Shown one piece after another: positions 23,856-32,873 of a DNA stretch of 64,000 bases. The stretch spans positions 124,001 through 188,000 of the forward strand of contig CBDBGD010000006.1 in NCBI GenBank assembly GCA_965205235.1. The letters run 5' to 3'. The notes beneath the pieces are model-generated. The model searched no databases. It saw nothing but the letters and a program-made list of their open reading frames with translations, and was not told the origin of the DNA. The DNA comes from CBDBGD01 sp965205235 (GTDB lineage Bacteria; Chloroflexota; Dehalococcoidia; Lucifugimonadales; UBA1127). The position numbers and the translations under genes were made by a program. Each line of letters begins with the position of its first letter. Position 1 is the stretch's first letter.

Positions 23856-26536
23856 CTCCCGGTCGATTCTGGAGTGTCGGTGGCCTCTTCGGGCGGCGCA
23901 GCCGCCGAGGGGCGAGTTCGGACGAAGACCCGGAGCAGGAGCTGGCGGCGGGCCCGTCGCCACGCCCTGAGGAGCTGCTCGCGCTCGTCCTCCTCCAACT
24001 CCTTGTGCCCGTAGCGGGCGCGGGAGTACTGGCGGCCAAGCAGAGCGACCTCCTGCTCCACGCTGGGGAACCGTTGGGCCAGCGCGCCCACGTACTCCTG
24101 CGGCGTCTGCGTGGCCGCGGGGCCGATGCCCGCGAGACTTCCGAGTCGGCACATCCGGTCGAAGGGCCCGAACGGGAGGGATACCCAGACCAGCAGCAGG
24201 TGGTACAGGTACCAGAGCGCGGCAAGCCCCCCGAGGCTGGATGCAACGATGATGATGGTCCGGGTGCTGAGCGGGTCCCCGAACGTCTCCACGATCGCCA
24301 GCCCCTGCGGCTGCGACAGCTCCTCCTCAGTGCCAAAGAGGTCCGCGTCCTCCAGGATTTCCTGCAGGTCCTCCTGTCCCAGCAAGGTGCCCAGCCCAGT
24401 CCGCCCTCCTCCAGCACGGCAGCGGCCGCTCGTCGCCGGCCAGGGCCGCCGCGTAGCCCGGCGTCGGCTCGAACTCCACCCAGCCGTAGCCGGGGAAGTA
24501 GGCCTCCGTCCACGCGTGGCTGTGGAGGTCCCGGACGATGTAGACCTCCTGCTCCTGCACCCAGTCGCCGGGGGCGTAGCCCGGCCACCAGGCGGGACGG
24601 AATGCCGATGGTGCGCAGCATCACGGCCATCGCCGAGCCGAAGTAGTCGCTGTAGCCGCGCCGCAGCGTGAAGAGGAAGAAGTCCACCCCGTCCGCGTCG
24701 AAGGGGGGCGTGGGAATGGTCTGCGTGTACGGCATGGCCTGCAGGAAGGCCTGGATCGACGCGGGCCTTGTCGTAGGGCGTGGGCCGGTCGCGGGTCAGG
24801 GCCGTGGACAGGTCCCGGACGCGGTCCATGGCCCGGGCTCTCCGGGAGCTGCAGGTAGCGGTCCGTCACCCAGCCGGGGTAGTTCGAGCCGGCGCTCCGC
24901 AGCTCCGTGGGGCGTGGCCGCGGACGTCTGCGACACCACGGTGTACGACTCGCCGCGGTCCAGCTCGCCGGTGCTCCGCACGTACAGGATGTCCGGCGGC
25001 GTCACGCGCTCGCGCTCCACGTGGATGGCGACGAGTCTGCCCCTGCCCCCACGGCCGTCCTGCAGTGCGCCGTCACGTAGTCGGCATCGCTCCCGCTCCT
25101 GACCTGGACGATGTCCTGCGAGGTCATCCTCCGCCCGCTGCACGAGCACGTGCGTCACCACGATCGTCGTCGGGAAGGAGCTGCACCAGCGCCTCGGAGA
25201 GGTCGCCGCCGCGCCGCGGGACGTACTCGCCGTCGATTCGAGCGAGGGCCTGCGCGCGCCGGCGCGGGTCCCAGGCGTTCCGCAGGTCGGCCGACGCGCC
25301 GGGGTCGTCGCGCACCGCCGGGTCCAGGTAGAGCCACGTCCGGAAGGGCGGCGGCGCACCCGCCTCCAGCGACTAGGTCGCCCTCCAGGGGCAGCGTCGA
25401 CACGGGCAGGGCGGACGGCGTGTAGACCAGGGTGACCGTGTAGTCCACCTCCACGGTCCTGCGGTCCCGGCGAGGCTCACCCAGGAGGAAGCGCGTCCTG
25501 GAGGTCGGCCTCCTCCACGTCGCCCTGAATCCACCCCTGCGGCGTATAGACGGGATAGACGCGGGCGCGCCAGTAGAGCTCCCTGTCCGTCCGCACCTGG
25601 AAGAGCGGCTCGTCCTCCAGGGAGATCGCTGCCCTGGAACGGCAGGAACGCGCCAAAGCTCCGGAAGGCGTGAGGCCGGCGGGAGGGGAGCCCGGCGAAG
25701 AGTCGGCCAAAGCCGCCCTCGGCGTCCTGGACCGGAGCGCTCGGATGTTGTTCCAGGTGTCCTTCACCACGTCGAGCGCGTCGGTCCTGATCGGAAGCAG
25801 GGACACCAGGAGGAAGAGGGGCACCAGCAGCAGAAGGGCGTCCTGCAGAACCCCCAGCCCCTGGCCCGGTGCGAAGGTCTAGCCCCGATCGCTTCCACTC
25901 CCGCTCCCGCTGCAGCACGGTCATGCGCACTGCGAAGACCATCGTGACGAAGAGATAGAGGACCAGGCGCGGCGCAAAGTCATCGGGGAGGTAGCTCATG
26001 GCGGAGGTCAGGGCCAGGCCTCCCGGCAACACGCTGAGCCACAGGTTGTGCAGGCGGAAGGCCGCCCACGCCGAGAAGTAGGCCAGCACCCAGCCCAGCG
26101 CGCCGAGCCCAAAGGCGAAGGGAAGGGTGTCGATGCCGATGCCCTCGCCCCTGGCCGTGTGCCACCAAAGCTCCAGTCGGGTGTTCAGCTCTCGGAACCG
26201 GTCCAGCCACCCCTCGCTATCGGCCAGGGCGGCAGTGCTCCAGTAGACGAGCGCCGCACCCCCGAGCAGTGCCAGGAGATGCCAGGCGACGGACGGGCCC
26301 CTGAGCTTGGCGACGAGCATGCCCGCCAGCGCCCCCACCACGACGACGCCGGCGAGAGACGGCGCCTCCACCCACCGTGCGGCGTTGATGGTCCACACCA
26401 CCACGAGCAGCGAGGCGAGGAGAAGGAGGACGGCCAGCCACCCTTCCTGGGGCGTGACCAGCTTGAACAGCCGCACGACCGGCGCGTGCAGCCGCCAGCG
26501 TCCTTGGGCGGGACGTACCATCGTCCCCGCGCTCAT
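23852..26536 (-). pseudogene. TgpA-like membrane transglutaminase, multiply frameshifted
   Basis: The DUF3488-transglutaminase-DUF4129 protein of the MoxR-DUF58-TgpA operon. An intact N-terminal piece (from the ATG at 26536) carries at least five membrane segments. The rest is spread over all three frames: LLLLVPLFLLVSLLPI, ISLEDEPLFQVRTDRELYW, VDYTVTLVYTPSALPV, the transglutaminase Cys region is around GSAMAVMLRTIGIP, DLHSHAWTEAYFPGYGWVEFEP supplies the His/Asp part, and a last membrane helix plus DUF4129 tail end at ESTGR. Thirteen separate shifts can each be repaired by removing one or two bases, mostly in G or C runs. It is either a sequence-quality artefact or a fresh pseudogene. ATGA overlap with the DUF58 gene. 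Confidence 0.85.
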
Positions 26537-27776
26537 GCCGGGCTCTCGATTTCAAGGTTGGCGGCGGAGGCGGCGCCGCCCGCCTGGTACGGCCGGGCCA
26601 GGCCCTGCATCAGCGGCTCCCCCCTACGGACAACGTAGCTGGTGACGCCCGACACCATCAGGCGGTCCAGCACCGGCCCCAGGGAGGGCGCCTCGCCGAA
26701 GGACGCAGGGTCCACCAGGACCGCCACCACCCGCGTGCCCTGCTGCATGATCGACGGCAGCGTGGCCGCCCACAGCGGGTCCGTCGAGGAGGTGATGACC
26801 ATCAGCGTGTTGAGCCCTCGGAAGCCCACCTGCCGCCGGAGAAGCACCTCCGACAGCGGGACCGCCCCCTCGGCCTTCACGCGGGCCAGGGCGCCCAGCA
26901 CGCGCGGCAGCTGCTCCATTCCCCTTGTCGGCGGGCACCGAGACCACCTCGTCGCCGTAGGCGATGAGCCCCACGGGCACTCTGAGGTCCAGGTACCGCT
27001 TGGCGACGGACGCCGCGACCGTCACGGCGTACTCGTCGGTGACGTCAGGCTCGCTGCCCACCTGGGCGTCTCGGTGCATGTCCACCAGCAGCCACAGCGA
27101 GTTCCCCACGCCCTGATCGAACTGCTTCACCATCAGCTTGCCTGTGTGCGCCGTGCTGGGCCAGTGGATGCGGCTGAACCCGTCCGAGGGCAGGTACTCA
27201 CGCACGGTCGAGGCGTGCGGGGTGGGGAGGAGTGCGTGCTGCTGGCGGCTGCCCTCACCCGTTTGGCCCACCAGCGGCAGCCGCAGCACGGGGATCTCCT
27301 GGGTGGCGGGGTAGACCACCATGTTGTGCGTGCCCAGCAGATACCGGCGATGCACGAACAGTCCGAACAGGTCCCGGCTCTGCACCTCCAGCGGACCCAG
27401 CGTGTAGACGCCGCGACGCTGGGGGGTGATCCGCTGCACCCACGACCGGCTGTCCCGCCCGCCCACGCGCACGACGCGGCCCAGCGCGGGGCCGGGCAGC
27501 GTCGTCAGGTCGCGGACCTCCAGCCACGGCTTGGGGATCGCGCTGGTGTTGCGGACCGTGATCAGCTCGTCGACGGTGTCGCCGACCTGCAGCCGCAGCG
27601 AGCGCCTCTGGGCTTCAACCTCGATTCCGCGTATCCCAAGGAGGCTCCACAGGTAGCTGAGGGCGAATGCCGAGCCCAATGCCGTACAGCAGGCGGAAGT
27701 ACATGGCGAAGCCCGTGGCGAGCACGTAGAACAGAATGACCAGGAGGAGGATGACGACTACATGCCAGCGTTTCAT
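26533..27776 (-). pseudogene. DUF58 protein, two frameshifts
   Basis: A DUF58/von Willebrand-like membrane-anchored protein that accompanies MoxR ATPases. The ATG at 27776 opens MKRWHVVVILLLVILFY, a membrane helix. The frame shifts at the CCC near 27676 into SAFALSYLWSLLGI, and again at CCCC 26921-26924. Body motifs include DRRGVYTLGPLEVQSRDLFGLF-like sequence, YLPSDGFSRIHWPSTAHTGKLMVK (the DUF58 signature) and WLLVDMHRD. Each shift is repaired by deleting one base of a run. Order MoxR, DUF58, TgpA is the usual one. Confidence 0.87.
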
Positions 27777-27803
27777 TCGCTGAGACCTGTCACCGATAGG
27801 CGG

Positions 27804-28784
27804 CTACCGCGGGAGCCAGGCGCCGGAGCGAAGCCCGGGCACGGCCACATCCTCCAGCACTGCGTTGACCACGTCCTCGCCGGTCACCCCGCGGATGCGC
27901 GCGTGCGGAGCGACGATGACCCGGTGGGCCAGCACGGGCACGGCCAGGCCCTTCACGTCGTCGGGCAGCACAAAGTCCCGGCCTGCAATCAGGGCCAGGG
28001 CCTGGCTGGTGCGGAAGAGGCCCAGCGAGCCCCGCGGGGATGCCCCCAGGGCCACGTCCTCGTGCTTGCGGGTGGCTTCCACCAGCGTCACGATGTAGCG
28101 CTGCACCAGCGGGTCCACCTGCACCTCTCGAACGCTCGCCTGGGCTTCCAGGATGCCCTCCGGCGTGATCACCGGCTCCAGGGAGTCGATGGGATGCGTC
28201 ACCCTCTGCTTGTCGATGATCGACACTTCGTCTTCGAAACCGGGGTAGCCCAGGCTGATGCGGATGAGGAAGCGGTCCAACTGCCCCTCCGGCAGCGGGA
28301 ACGTCCCCTCGTACTCGATGGCATTCTGCGTCGCCAGCACCAGGAAGGGCTGGAGCGTGGCGCGGGTCACGCCGTCCACGGTCACCTGATGCTCCTCCAT
28401 CGCCTCCAGCAGCGCCGACTGGGTCTTGGGCGTCGCCCGGTTGATCTCGTCGGCCAGGAGGATCTGTGCGACCACGGGGCCTGCGTGGTACTCGAACTCT
28501 TCCGTCTTCTGGTTGTAGACGGTCACCCCGGTGATGTCGCTGGGGAGCAGGTCGGGAGTGAACTGGATGCGCTTGAAGAGGCACGCCGTTGAGCGCGCCA
28601 GGCTCTTCGCCAGCATCGTCTTGCCCACGCCTGGGACGTCTTCGATCAGCGCGTGGCCGTTGCAGAGAAGGGCGACGAGGCACTGCTGCACGGCCGAGGG
28701 CTTGCCGATGATCACCTTGCCGATATTGTCCAGCACCCGCTGGATGGCCTGCTGGGCTGCTCCGTTCTGCGTCACGGGACACAC
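27804..28784 (-). CDS. MoxR-family AAA+ ATPase
   Basis: An intact 326-residue MoxR ATPase, thought to act as a chaperone for a membrane or metal-protein complex. Seen: Walker A GVGKTMLAK at 52-60, Walker B ILLADEINRATPKTQSALL, sensor 1 FLVLATQNAIEYEGTFPLPEGQLDRFL, and the C-terminal lid. The start is unclear: GTG at 28784 or GTG at 28775; no ATG fits. It heads the operon with the frameshifted DUF58 (27 bases downstream) and TgpA genes. Confidence 0.93.
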   Translation of the reverse strand: MCPVTQNGAAQQAIQRVLDNIGKVIIGKPSAVQQCLVALLCNGHALIEDVPGVGKTMLAKSLARSTACLFKRIQFTPDLLPSDITGVTVYNQKTEEFEYHAGPVVAQILLADEINRATPKTQSALLEAMEEHQVTVDGVTRATLQPFLVLATQNAIEYEGTFPLPEGQLDRFLIRISLGYPGFEDEVSIIDKQRVTHPIDSLEPVITPEGILEAQASVREVQVDPLVQRYIVTLVEATRKHEDVALGASPRGSLGLFRTSQALALIAGRDFVLPDDVKGLAVPVLAHRVIVAPHARIRGVTGEDVVNAVLEDVAVPGLRSGAWLPR

Positions 28785-28942
28785 TCCATCAGGATTGGTG
28801 CACTTGGAAGCGCCATTCTAGCACACCCTTTCAACGCGCTCCATTGCGCGCCGGCGGGCAACCCACGCCCGGGTACGGGTGGCTTGGTTCCAGCATACCC
28901 CGCGTCTATCGATGCTTCAATCCGTAACCGCCACGGATTCCC

Positions 28943-28970
28943 TTGACACGCCAGGGCGGGCTGCTAAGAT
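28943..28970 (+). promoter_or_regulatory. Sigma70-type promoter for the DUF2520-panB-panC operon
   Basis: A perfect TTGACA (28943-28948) and TAAGAT (28965-28970) are separated by 16 bases. Transcription should start near 28977, leaving a leader of about 187 bases before the DUF2520 ATG. The remaining upstream intergenic part (28785-28942) shows nothing recognised. Confidence 0.7.
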
Positions 28971-28976
28971 GGTTCC

Positions 28977-29109
28977 GCTGCCGACTCTCGTAGCGGCAAG
29001 CCGGCGACCACACGTAACACCAAGAGCCGCGGGGATCACCAATGACCGCGACGGCGAATAGACGGCCTGCCCCTGCGCCCTCGTGGATGCTTCCACGAAG
29101 GCGTTTTCT
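28977..29109 (+). ncRNA. Candidate cis-regulatory leader RNA of the pan operon
   Basis: The 5' leader between the promoter and the DUF2520-panB-panC genes. CCGCT (28976-28980) can pair with AGCGG (28992-28996). GCCGCGG near 29025-29031 can pair with the CCGCGACGGC stretch with a bulge. The leader ends in a strong intrinsic terminator. The layout (about 130 bases ending in a terminator ahead of a biosynthetic operon) is that of a riboswitch or attenuator. The known pan RNA motif precedes panB/panC in some phyla, including Chloroflexi, but I cannot confirm its consensus by eye. Confidence 0.4.
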
Positions 29110-29167
29110 ATCCACCCCGCACATCTGCCGCCGTCGCCGCGCGCCCCGCCTCGGACGGCCGCTATGA
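29042..29167 (+). CDS. Possible 41-codon leader ORF, doubtful
   Basis: An ATG after CGGGGATCACCA opens a 41-residue Arg- and Pro-rich frame that runs through the leader terminator and stops in an ATGA overlap with the DUF2520 start. The DUF2520 ATG itself has no clear ribosome site, so coupling would make sense. In GC-rich DNA such frames also occur by chance. Confidence 0.25.
   Translation: MTATANRRPAPAPSWMLPRRRFLSTPHICRRRRAPRLGRPL
29075..29109 (+). terminator. Intrinsic terminator inside the pan-operon leader
   Basis: A GCGCC-c-TCGTGGA arm pairs with TCCACGA-a-GGCGT around a TGCT loop, followed by TTTTCT. It has twelve to thirteen pairs with one mismatch and then a T run. It lies between the promoter and the first gene, so it must be read through or prevented for expression. 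Confidence 0.65.
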
Positions 29168-30097
29168 CCCATCCCGCTACGTCTCTCACGGAAGGCGGCA
29201 TCGGATTCATAGGCGCGGGCGCTGTCGCGACGGCCCTGGCCGCGGCCTTTTCGCAGCGCGGGTATCCCGTGCGGGCGGTGGCGAGCCGCAGCCGCGCCTC
29301 CGCCCTCCGCCTCGCCGCCCGCACACCCGGCGTCGAGTCCTGCGACGACGCGCAGGGCGTCGTCGACCGGTGCTCCATGGTCTTCCTCACCGTCCCCGAC
29401 GCTGCCATCGCCGAGGTCGCGGCGTCGCTGACGTGGCGACGCGGGCAGGCCGCTGTCCACTGCTCGGGCGCGACCCCCCTCGACAGCCTCGACGCCCCCC
29501 GTTCGCAGGGCGCGCTGGTCGGGGGCTTCCACCCGCTGCAGACCTTCGCCGCGCCGGAGGGCGCGCCGCGAGACCTGCGCGGCACGGCCTTCGGCATCGA
29601 GGCGGACGAGCCGCTGCTGGAGGGGTTGGAGGCGCTCGCCGCGGCCCTGGGCGGCCGGCCCATCCGTCTCCGCGCTGAGGACCGGCCCCTCTACCACGCC
29701 AGCGCCGTCGCCGTCTGCGGTCTCTTGACGTCGCTGGTGGGCCTCTCCGCCGACCTCTGGTCGGGCTACGCCAGTCCCAGCGACGGGCTTCGGGCGCTCC
29801 TGCCCCTCGTGCGAGGCACGGTGGAGAGCCTGGAGCAGGACGGCCTGCCCCACAGCGCTGACCGGGCCGCTGACCCGCGGCGACGAGGCGACTGTCGCCT
29901 CTCACCTCAGTGCGCTGGAGGCCGCGTCGCCTGAGCTGCTGCCTATCTACTGCCGCCTCGCGCTGGCCGCACTCCCGATGGCCCGCGCCAAGGGAGGCCT
30001 ATCGCCCCACGGGGAGGCCGCCTTGGAGCGCTCGCTGCGAGCGGCCCTCGCGCGGTCGCAGTCCACTGCATCCATCGCAGAGCCGCTTCGCCCGTAG
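29164..30097 (+). pseudogene. DUF2520 Rossmann-fold oxidoreductase-like gene, one frameshift
   Basis: An NAD(P)-binding protein of the F420-dependent reductase-like/DUF2520 group. GIGFIGAGAVATALAAAF is the dinucleotide loop, and VHCSGATPLDSL and GGFHPLQTFA are typical. The frame breaks at CCCC 29848-29851; removing one C restores LPTALTGPLTRGDEATVASHL, the conserved C-terminal domain, through to TAG at 30097, just before panB. Homologues are often next to pan genes; a ketopantoate reductase-like role is possible but unproven. The ATG has no good ribosome site. The break resembles those in the neighbouring DUF58 and TgpA genes. Confidence 0.82.
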
Positions 30098-30109
30098 AGG
30101 AGGAAAGAC

Positions 30110-30973
30110 GTGCGCACAACAGTCCGAAACATCCGCGACATGAAGCGGCGGGGCGAGAGGATCCCGATGCTCACCGCCTACGACTACCCCTCGGCCCAAC
30201 TCGTCGAGGCCGCGGGGACGCCCATCATCCTGGTCGGCGACAGCCTGGGGCAGGTGGTCCTGGGCTACGACTCCACCGTCCCCGTCACCCTGGACGAGAT
30301 GCTCCACCACACGCGGGCTGTGGCCCGCGGCGCAACCAGGGCCCTCATCGTCGGCGACATGCCCTTCCTCACCTACAACGCCGACGAGAGGCAAGCCCTT
30401 CGCAACGCAGGGCGCTTCCTCCAGGAGGGCGGCGCGCAGGCGGTGAAGGTGGAGGGCGGCACGCGCATCGCCCCCACCGTGCGCCGCCTCACCGAGGCCG
30501 GTATCCCCGTCATGGGCCATATCGGCCTCACTCCCCAGTCGATTCACCAGATGGGCGGCTACCGCGTGCAGGGCCGGACGCCGCGGGCGGCCGCACGCCT
30601 CCTGGCCGACGCCCAGGCACTGGAGGACGCCGGCGCCTTCTCCATCGTGCTGGAGGTGGTCCCGTCCCCCCTGGCGAAGCTCATCACCGATCGTTTGCGC
30701 ATCCCCACCATCGGCATCGGCGCGGGGCCGGACTGCGACGGCCAGGTGCTGGTCCTCCACGACATGCTCCGCTTCCACACGGAAGAGGGCGCCAAGAAGC
30801 ACGCGAAGGAGTACGCCGACCTGGCGGGCGCGGCCCGGAGCGCCATGGAGCAGTACGTCTCCGAGGTCCGCTCCGGCGAGTTCCCCGGCCCGGAGCACGG
30901 CTTCGCGATGGACGAAAGCGTCATCGCCGAGCTGGCAGGCCAAGAGGCCAGCGCGCGGTCCGCCGACCGGTAG
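30110..30973 (+). CDS. panB: 3-methyl-2-oxobutanoate hydroxymethyltransferase
   Basis: A 287-residue ketopantoate-forming enzyme of pantothenate synthesis. Seen: MLTAYDYPSAQLVEAAG, VGDSLGQVVLGYDST with metal ligand Asp, DMPFLTY, the EGG phosphate loop in KVEGG, and GHIGLTPQS. GTG start behind GAGGAGGA, 12 bases after the DUF2520 stop. The C-terminus is about 20 residues longer than E. coli PanB. Confidence 0.96.
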   Translation: MRTTVRNIRDMKRRGERIPMLTAYDYPSAQLVEAAGTPIILVGDSLGQVVLGYDSTVPVTLDEMLHHTRAVARGATRALIVGDMPFLTYNADERQALRNAGRFLQEGGAQAVKVEGGTRIAPTVRRLTEAGIPVMGHIGLTPQSIHQMGGYRVQGRTPRAAARLLADAQALEDAGAFSIVLEVVPSPLAKLITDRLRIPTIGIGAGPDCDGQVLVLHDMLRFHTEEGAKKHAKEYADLAGAARSAMEQYVSEVRSGEFPGPEHGFAMDESVIAELAGQEASARSADR

Positions 30974-30977
30974 CGCA

Positions 30978-31814
30978 GTGGAACAGGTCGCCACCGTCGA
31001 CGCGCTGCGGGAGTCGGTCCGGGCCCTCCCCCGGCCACTGGCCCTGGTGCCGACCATGGGCGCCATCCACCAGGGCCACATGGCCCTGGTACGGCGCGCC
31101 CGCGACGAGAACGCGAGCACGGCCGTCTCCATCTTCGTAAACCCCGCGCAGTTCGGCCCCAGCGAGGACTTCGCCCGCTACCCCCGCGACCTCCAGGCGG
31201 ACCTGGCCCTGCTGCGGGACGCCGGCGTCGACCTCGTCTTCACGCCGCCCGCGGCGCAGGTCTACCCCCCCAGCTTTGACAGATGGGTTGACCCCGGCGC
31301 GCTGGCCACGCGGCTGGAGGGCGCGTCCCGGCCCGGCCATTTCCGGGGCGTCTGCACGGTGGTGCTCAAGCTGTTCAACCTCTTCCGCCCCGACCGCGCC
31401 TACTTCGGCGAGAAGGACGGGCAGCAGCTCCTGGTCGTCGAGGCCATGGCCCGCGACCTCGACACCGGTGTCGAGGTCGTCCGCGTGCCCACGGTCCGCG
31501 CCGACGACGGCCTGGCCCTATCCAGCCGCAACGTCCGCCTCTCGCCCGAGGAGCGGCGCGCGGCCACGGTCCTCTGGCGCGCCTTGGCCCTGGCCCGCCG
31601 CCAGTTCCAGGACGGAGTCCGGGACGCCCGGTCCATCCGACGGCGTATGGAGGACTGCATCGCCGCGGAGCCGCTGGCGAAGGTCGACTACGTCAGCATC
31701 GCCGACGCCGCCACGCTCGACGAACTCGACAGCATCGACCGGCCCGCGCTGGTCTCCCTCGCCGCCTGGGTGGGCGCGACGCGCCTCATCGACAACATCC
31801 GGCTTCCCAAGTGA
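30978..31814 (+). CDS. panC: Pantothenate synthetase
   Basis: A 278-residue pantoate-beta-alanine ligase. Seen: PTMGAIHQGHMALV (the HxGH nucleotide motif), FVNPAQFGPSEDF, GEKDGQQLLVV, and ALSSRNVRLSPEER with the KMSKS-like Ser-Arg-Asn. GTG start 4 bases after the panB stop, so they are co-translated. panD is not in the window; a PanE-like reductase is at 52.4-53.4 kb. Confidence 0.96.
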   Translation: MEQVATVDALRESVRALPRPLALVPTMGAIHQGHMALVRRARDENASTAVSIFVNPAQFGPSEDFARYPRDLQADLALLRDAGVDLVFTPPAAQVYPPSFDRWVDPGALATRLEGASRPGHFRGVCTVVLKLFNLFRPDRAYFGEKDGQQLLVVEAMARDLDTGVEVVRVPTVRADDGLALSSRNVRLSPEERRAATVLWRALALARRQFQDGVRDARSIRRRMEDCIAAEPLAKVDYVSIADAATLDELDSIDRPALVSLAAWVGATRLIDNIRLPK

Positions 31815-32140
31815 GGCGAACGATGCCGCGCGACCGCGTAGAGGCGTTGGAGGAGGAGCTGAGCCGCCTTGAGGAGCGGATGGCGACCCTGCAGCTCACC
31901 TACGAGGCGCGGGCTGCCGAGCTCCAGCGGCTGCGGACGCTGCGGGCCCGGCTCGAGACCTACCGCCTGCCCGATCCCGCCTCCCTCACGTGGGCGTCGG
32001 TGTGCCGCTCGCTGGGCTGGCCTGCGGGCGGCAGCGCGCACGCGACGGTTAAGCGCCGCGACCCGGCGCTCCACACCCTCCTCCACGCCTGCCTCTTCGA
32101 CGCGTACTGCGCGCTGGACCGGGTGTCCTACGCCGCGTAG
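31811..32140 (+). CDS. Small coiled-coil protein of unknown function
   Basis: A 105-109-residue protein. An N-terminal heptad-rich helix (RVEALEEELSRLEERMATLQ) should form a coiled coil; the C-terminal part (LTWASVCRSLGWPAGGSAHATVKRRDP) is not recognised. The GTG at 31811 overlaps the panC stop; the ATG at 31823 is an alternative. It is in line with panBC, but a link to pantothenate is not evident. Confidence 0.55.
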   Translation: MRRTMPRDRVEALEEELSRLEERMATLQLTYEARAAELQRLRTLRARLETYRLPDPASLTWASVCRSLGWPAGGSAHATVKRRDPALHTLLHACLFDAYCALDRVSYAA

Positions 32141-32216
32141 GGAAAAGCCGTCACCCCAGACCTCTCTCAGAGAGCAATTCTGCTAGACTGCGCCGACACG
32201 ATGCGGGAGGCCACCG

Positions 32217-32864
32217 ATGAAGGCAGTGTTGTACCCGTTGCTGGCGCTATTGCTGGCATTAGCCCTGGGTAGCTGTGTTGAAGGGCCGCCAGGACCGCAG
32301 GGAGAACGCGGTCCGCCAGGCCCTCCAGGAAACCAGGGGCCGGCAGGAGGAGAGGGGCCGGAGGGTCGCCCTGGCGAGTCGGCACAAGACCTCACGCTGG
32401 TTGTTCCTGGCGACGCGAGCGAGCTATGGCCCGAGCTGGCTTTCGACGTTCAGCTTAGCGCGGACTGTGTCCGCTACATCCTGGAGTACGTGGAGTACTA
32501 CGGCACCGAACGAGAGATAGCGGAATCCAGGGAGTGGTGGAGCACCCTGCTCTCTCAGCAGGCTCGCTACCTCTCCGACACTGAGCTGAGGCATGTCAGG
32601 GAGGCCATCGAGAACGCCAACTCCGATAGCGAGACAGCACATGACCGAGGCCCGTGTCGAGAGGAGTACGCGGGCGTTGAGCAGTTCAGAGAATACCGGT
32701 CTTGGAGCCCACTGGGACGCTGGCGCGAAGATGTGCTCGACGACTTCTGGGACTGCTATCACGACCTCCGTAGGGAGGACCCCAGCGACAGCACTGTCGA
32801 GCACTGCGAAGAGGTGATGGCCTATATGCCCGAAGGATGGGCCCCGCCTGGCGTCGAGTGGTAG
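32217..32864 (+). CDS. Lipoprotein with collagen-like Gly-X-Y repeats
   Basis: A 215-residue predicted lipoprotein. Residues 1-20 form a lipoprotein signal ending at C20 (ALALGSC). Residues 23-55 are eleven uninterrupted Gly-X-Y triplets rich in proline (GPPGPQGERGPPGPPG and on), a short collagen-like rod. The C-terminal 150 residues are acidic and Trp/Tyr-rich with cysteines that could form disulfides; no family was recognised. The ATG follows GGGAGG. Probably an exported surface protein with a rod-like spacer. Confidence 0.8.
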   Translation: MKAVLYPLLALLLALALGSCVEGPPGPQGERGPPGPPGNQGPAGGEGPEGRPGESAQDLTLVVPGDASELWPELAFDVQLSADCVRYILEYVEYYGTEREIAESREWWSTLLSQQARYLSDTELRHVREAIENANSDSETAHDRGPCREEYAGVEQFREYRSWSPLGRWREDVLDDFWDCYHDLRREDPSDSTVEHCEEVMAYMPEGWAPPGVEW

Positions 32865-32873
32865 GCCGCGCCC

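Noticed and set aside
29083..29163. Upstream extension of the DUF2520 frame
   Set aside because: It would translate the terminator region and lacks homology; the ATG at 29164 begins just before the dinucleotide loop.
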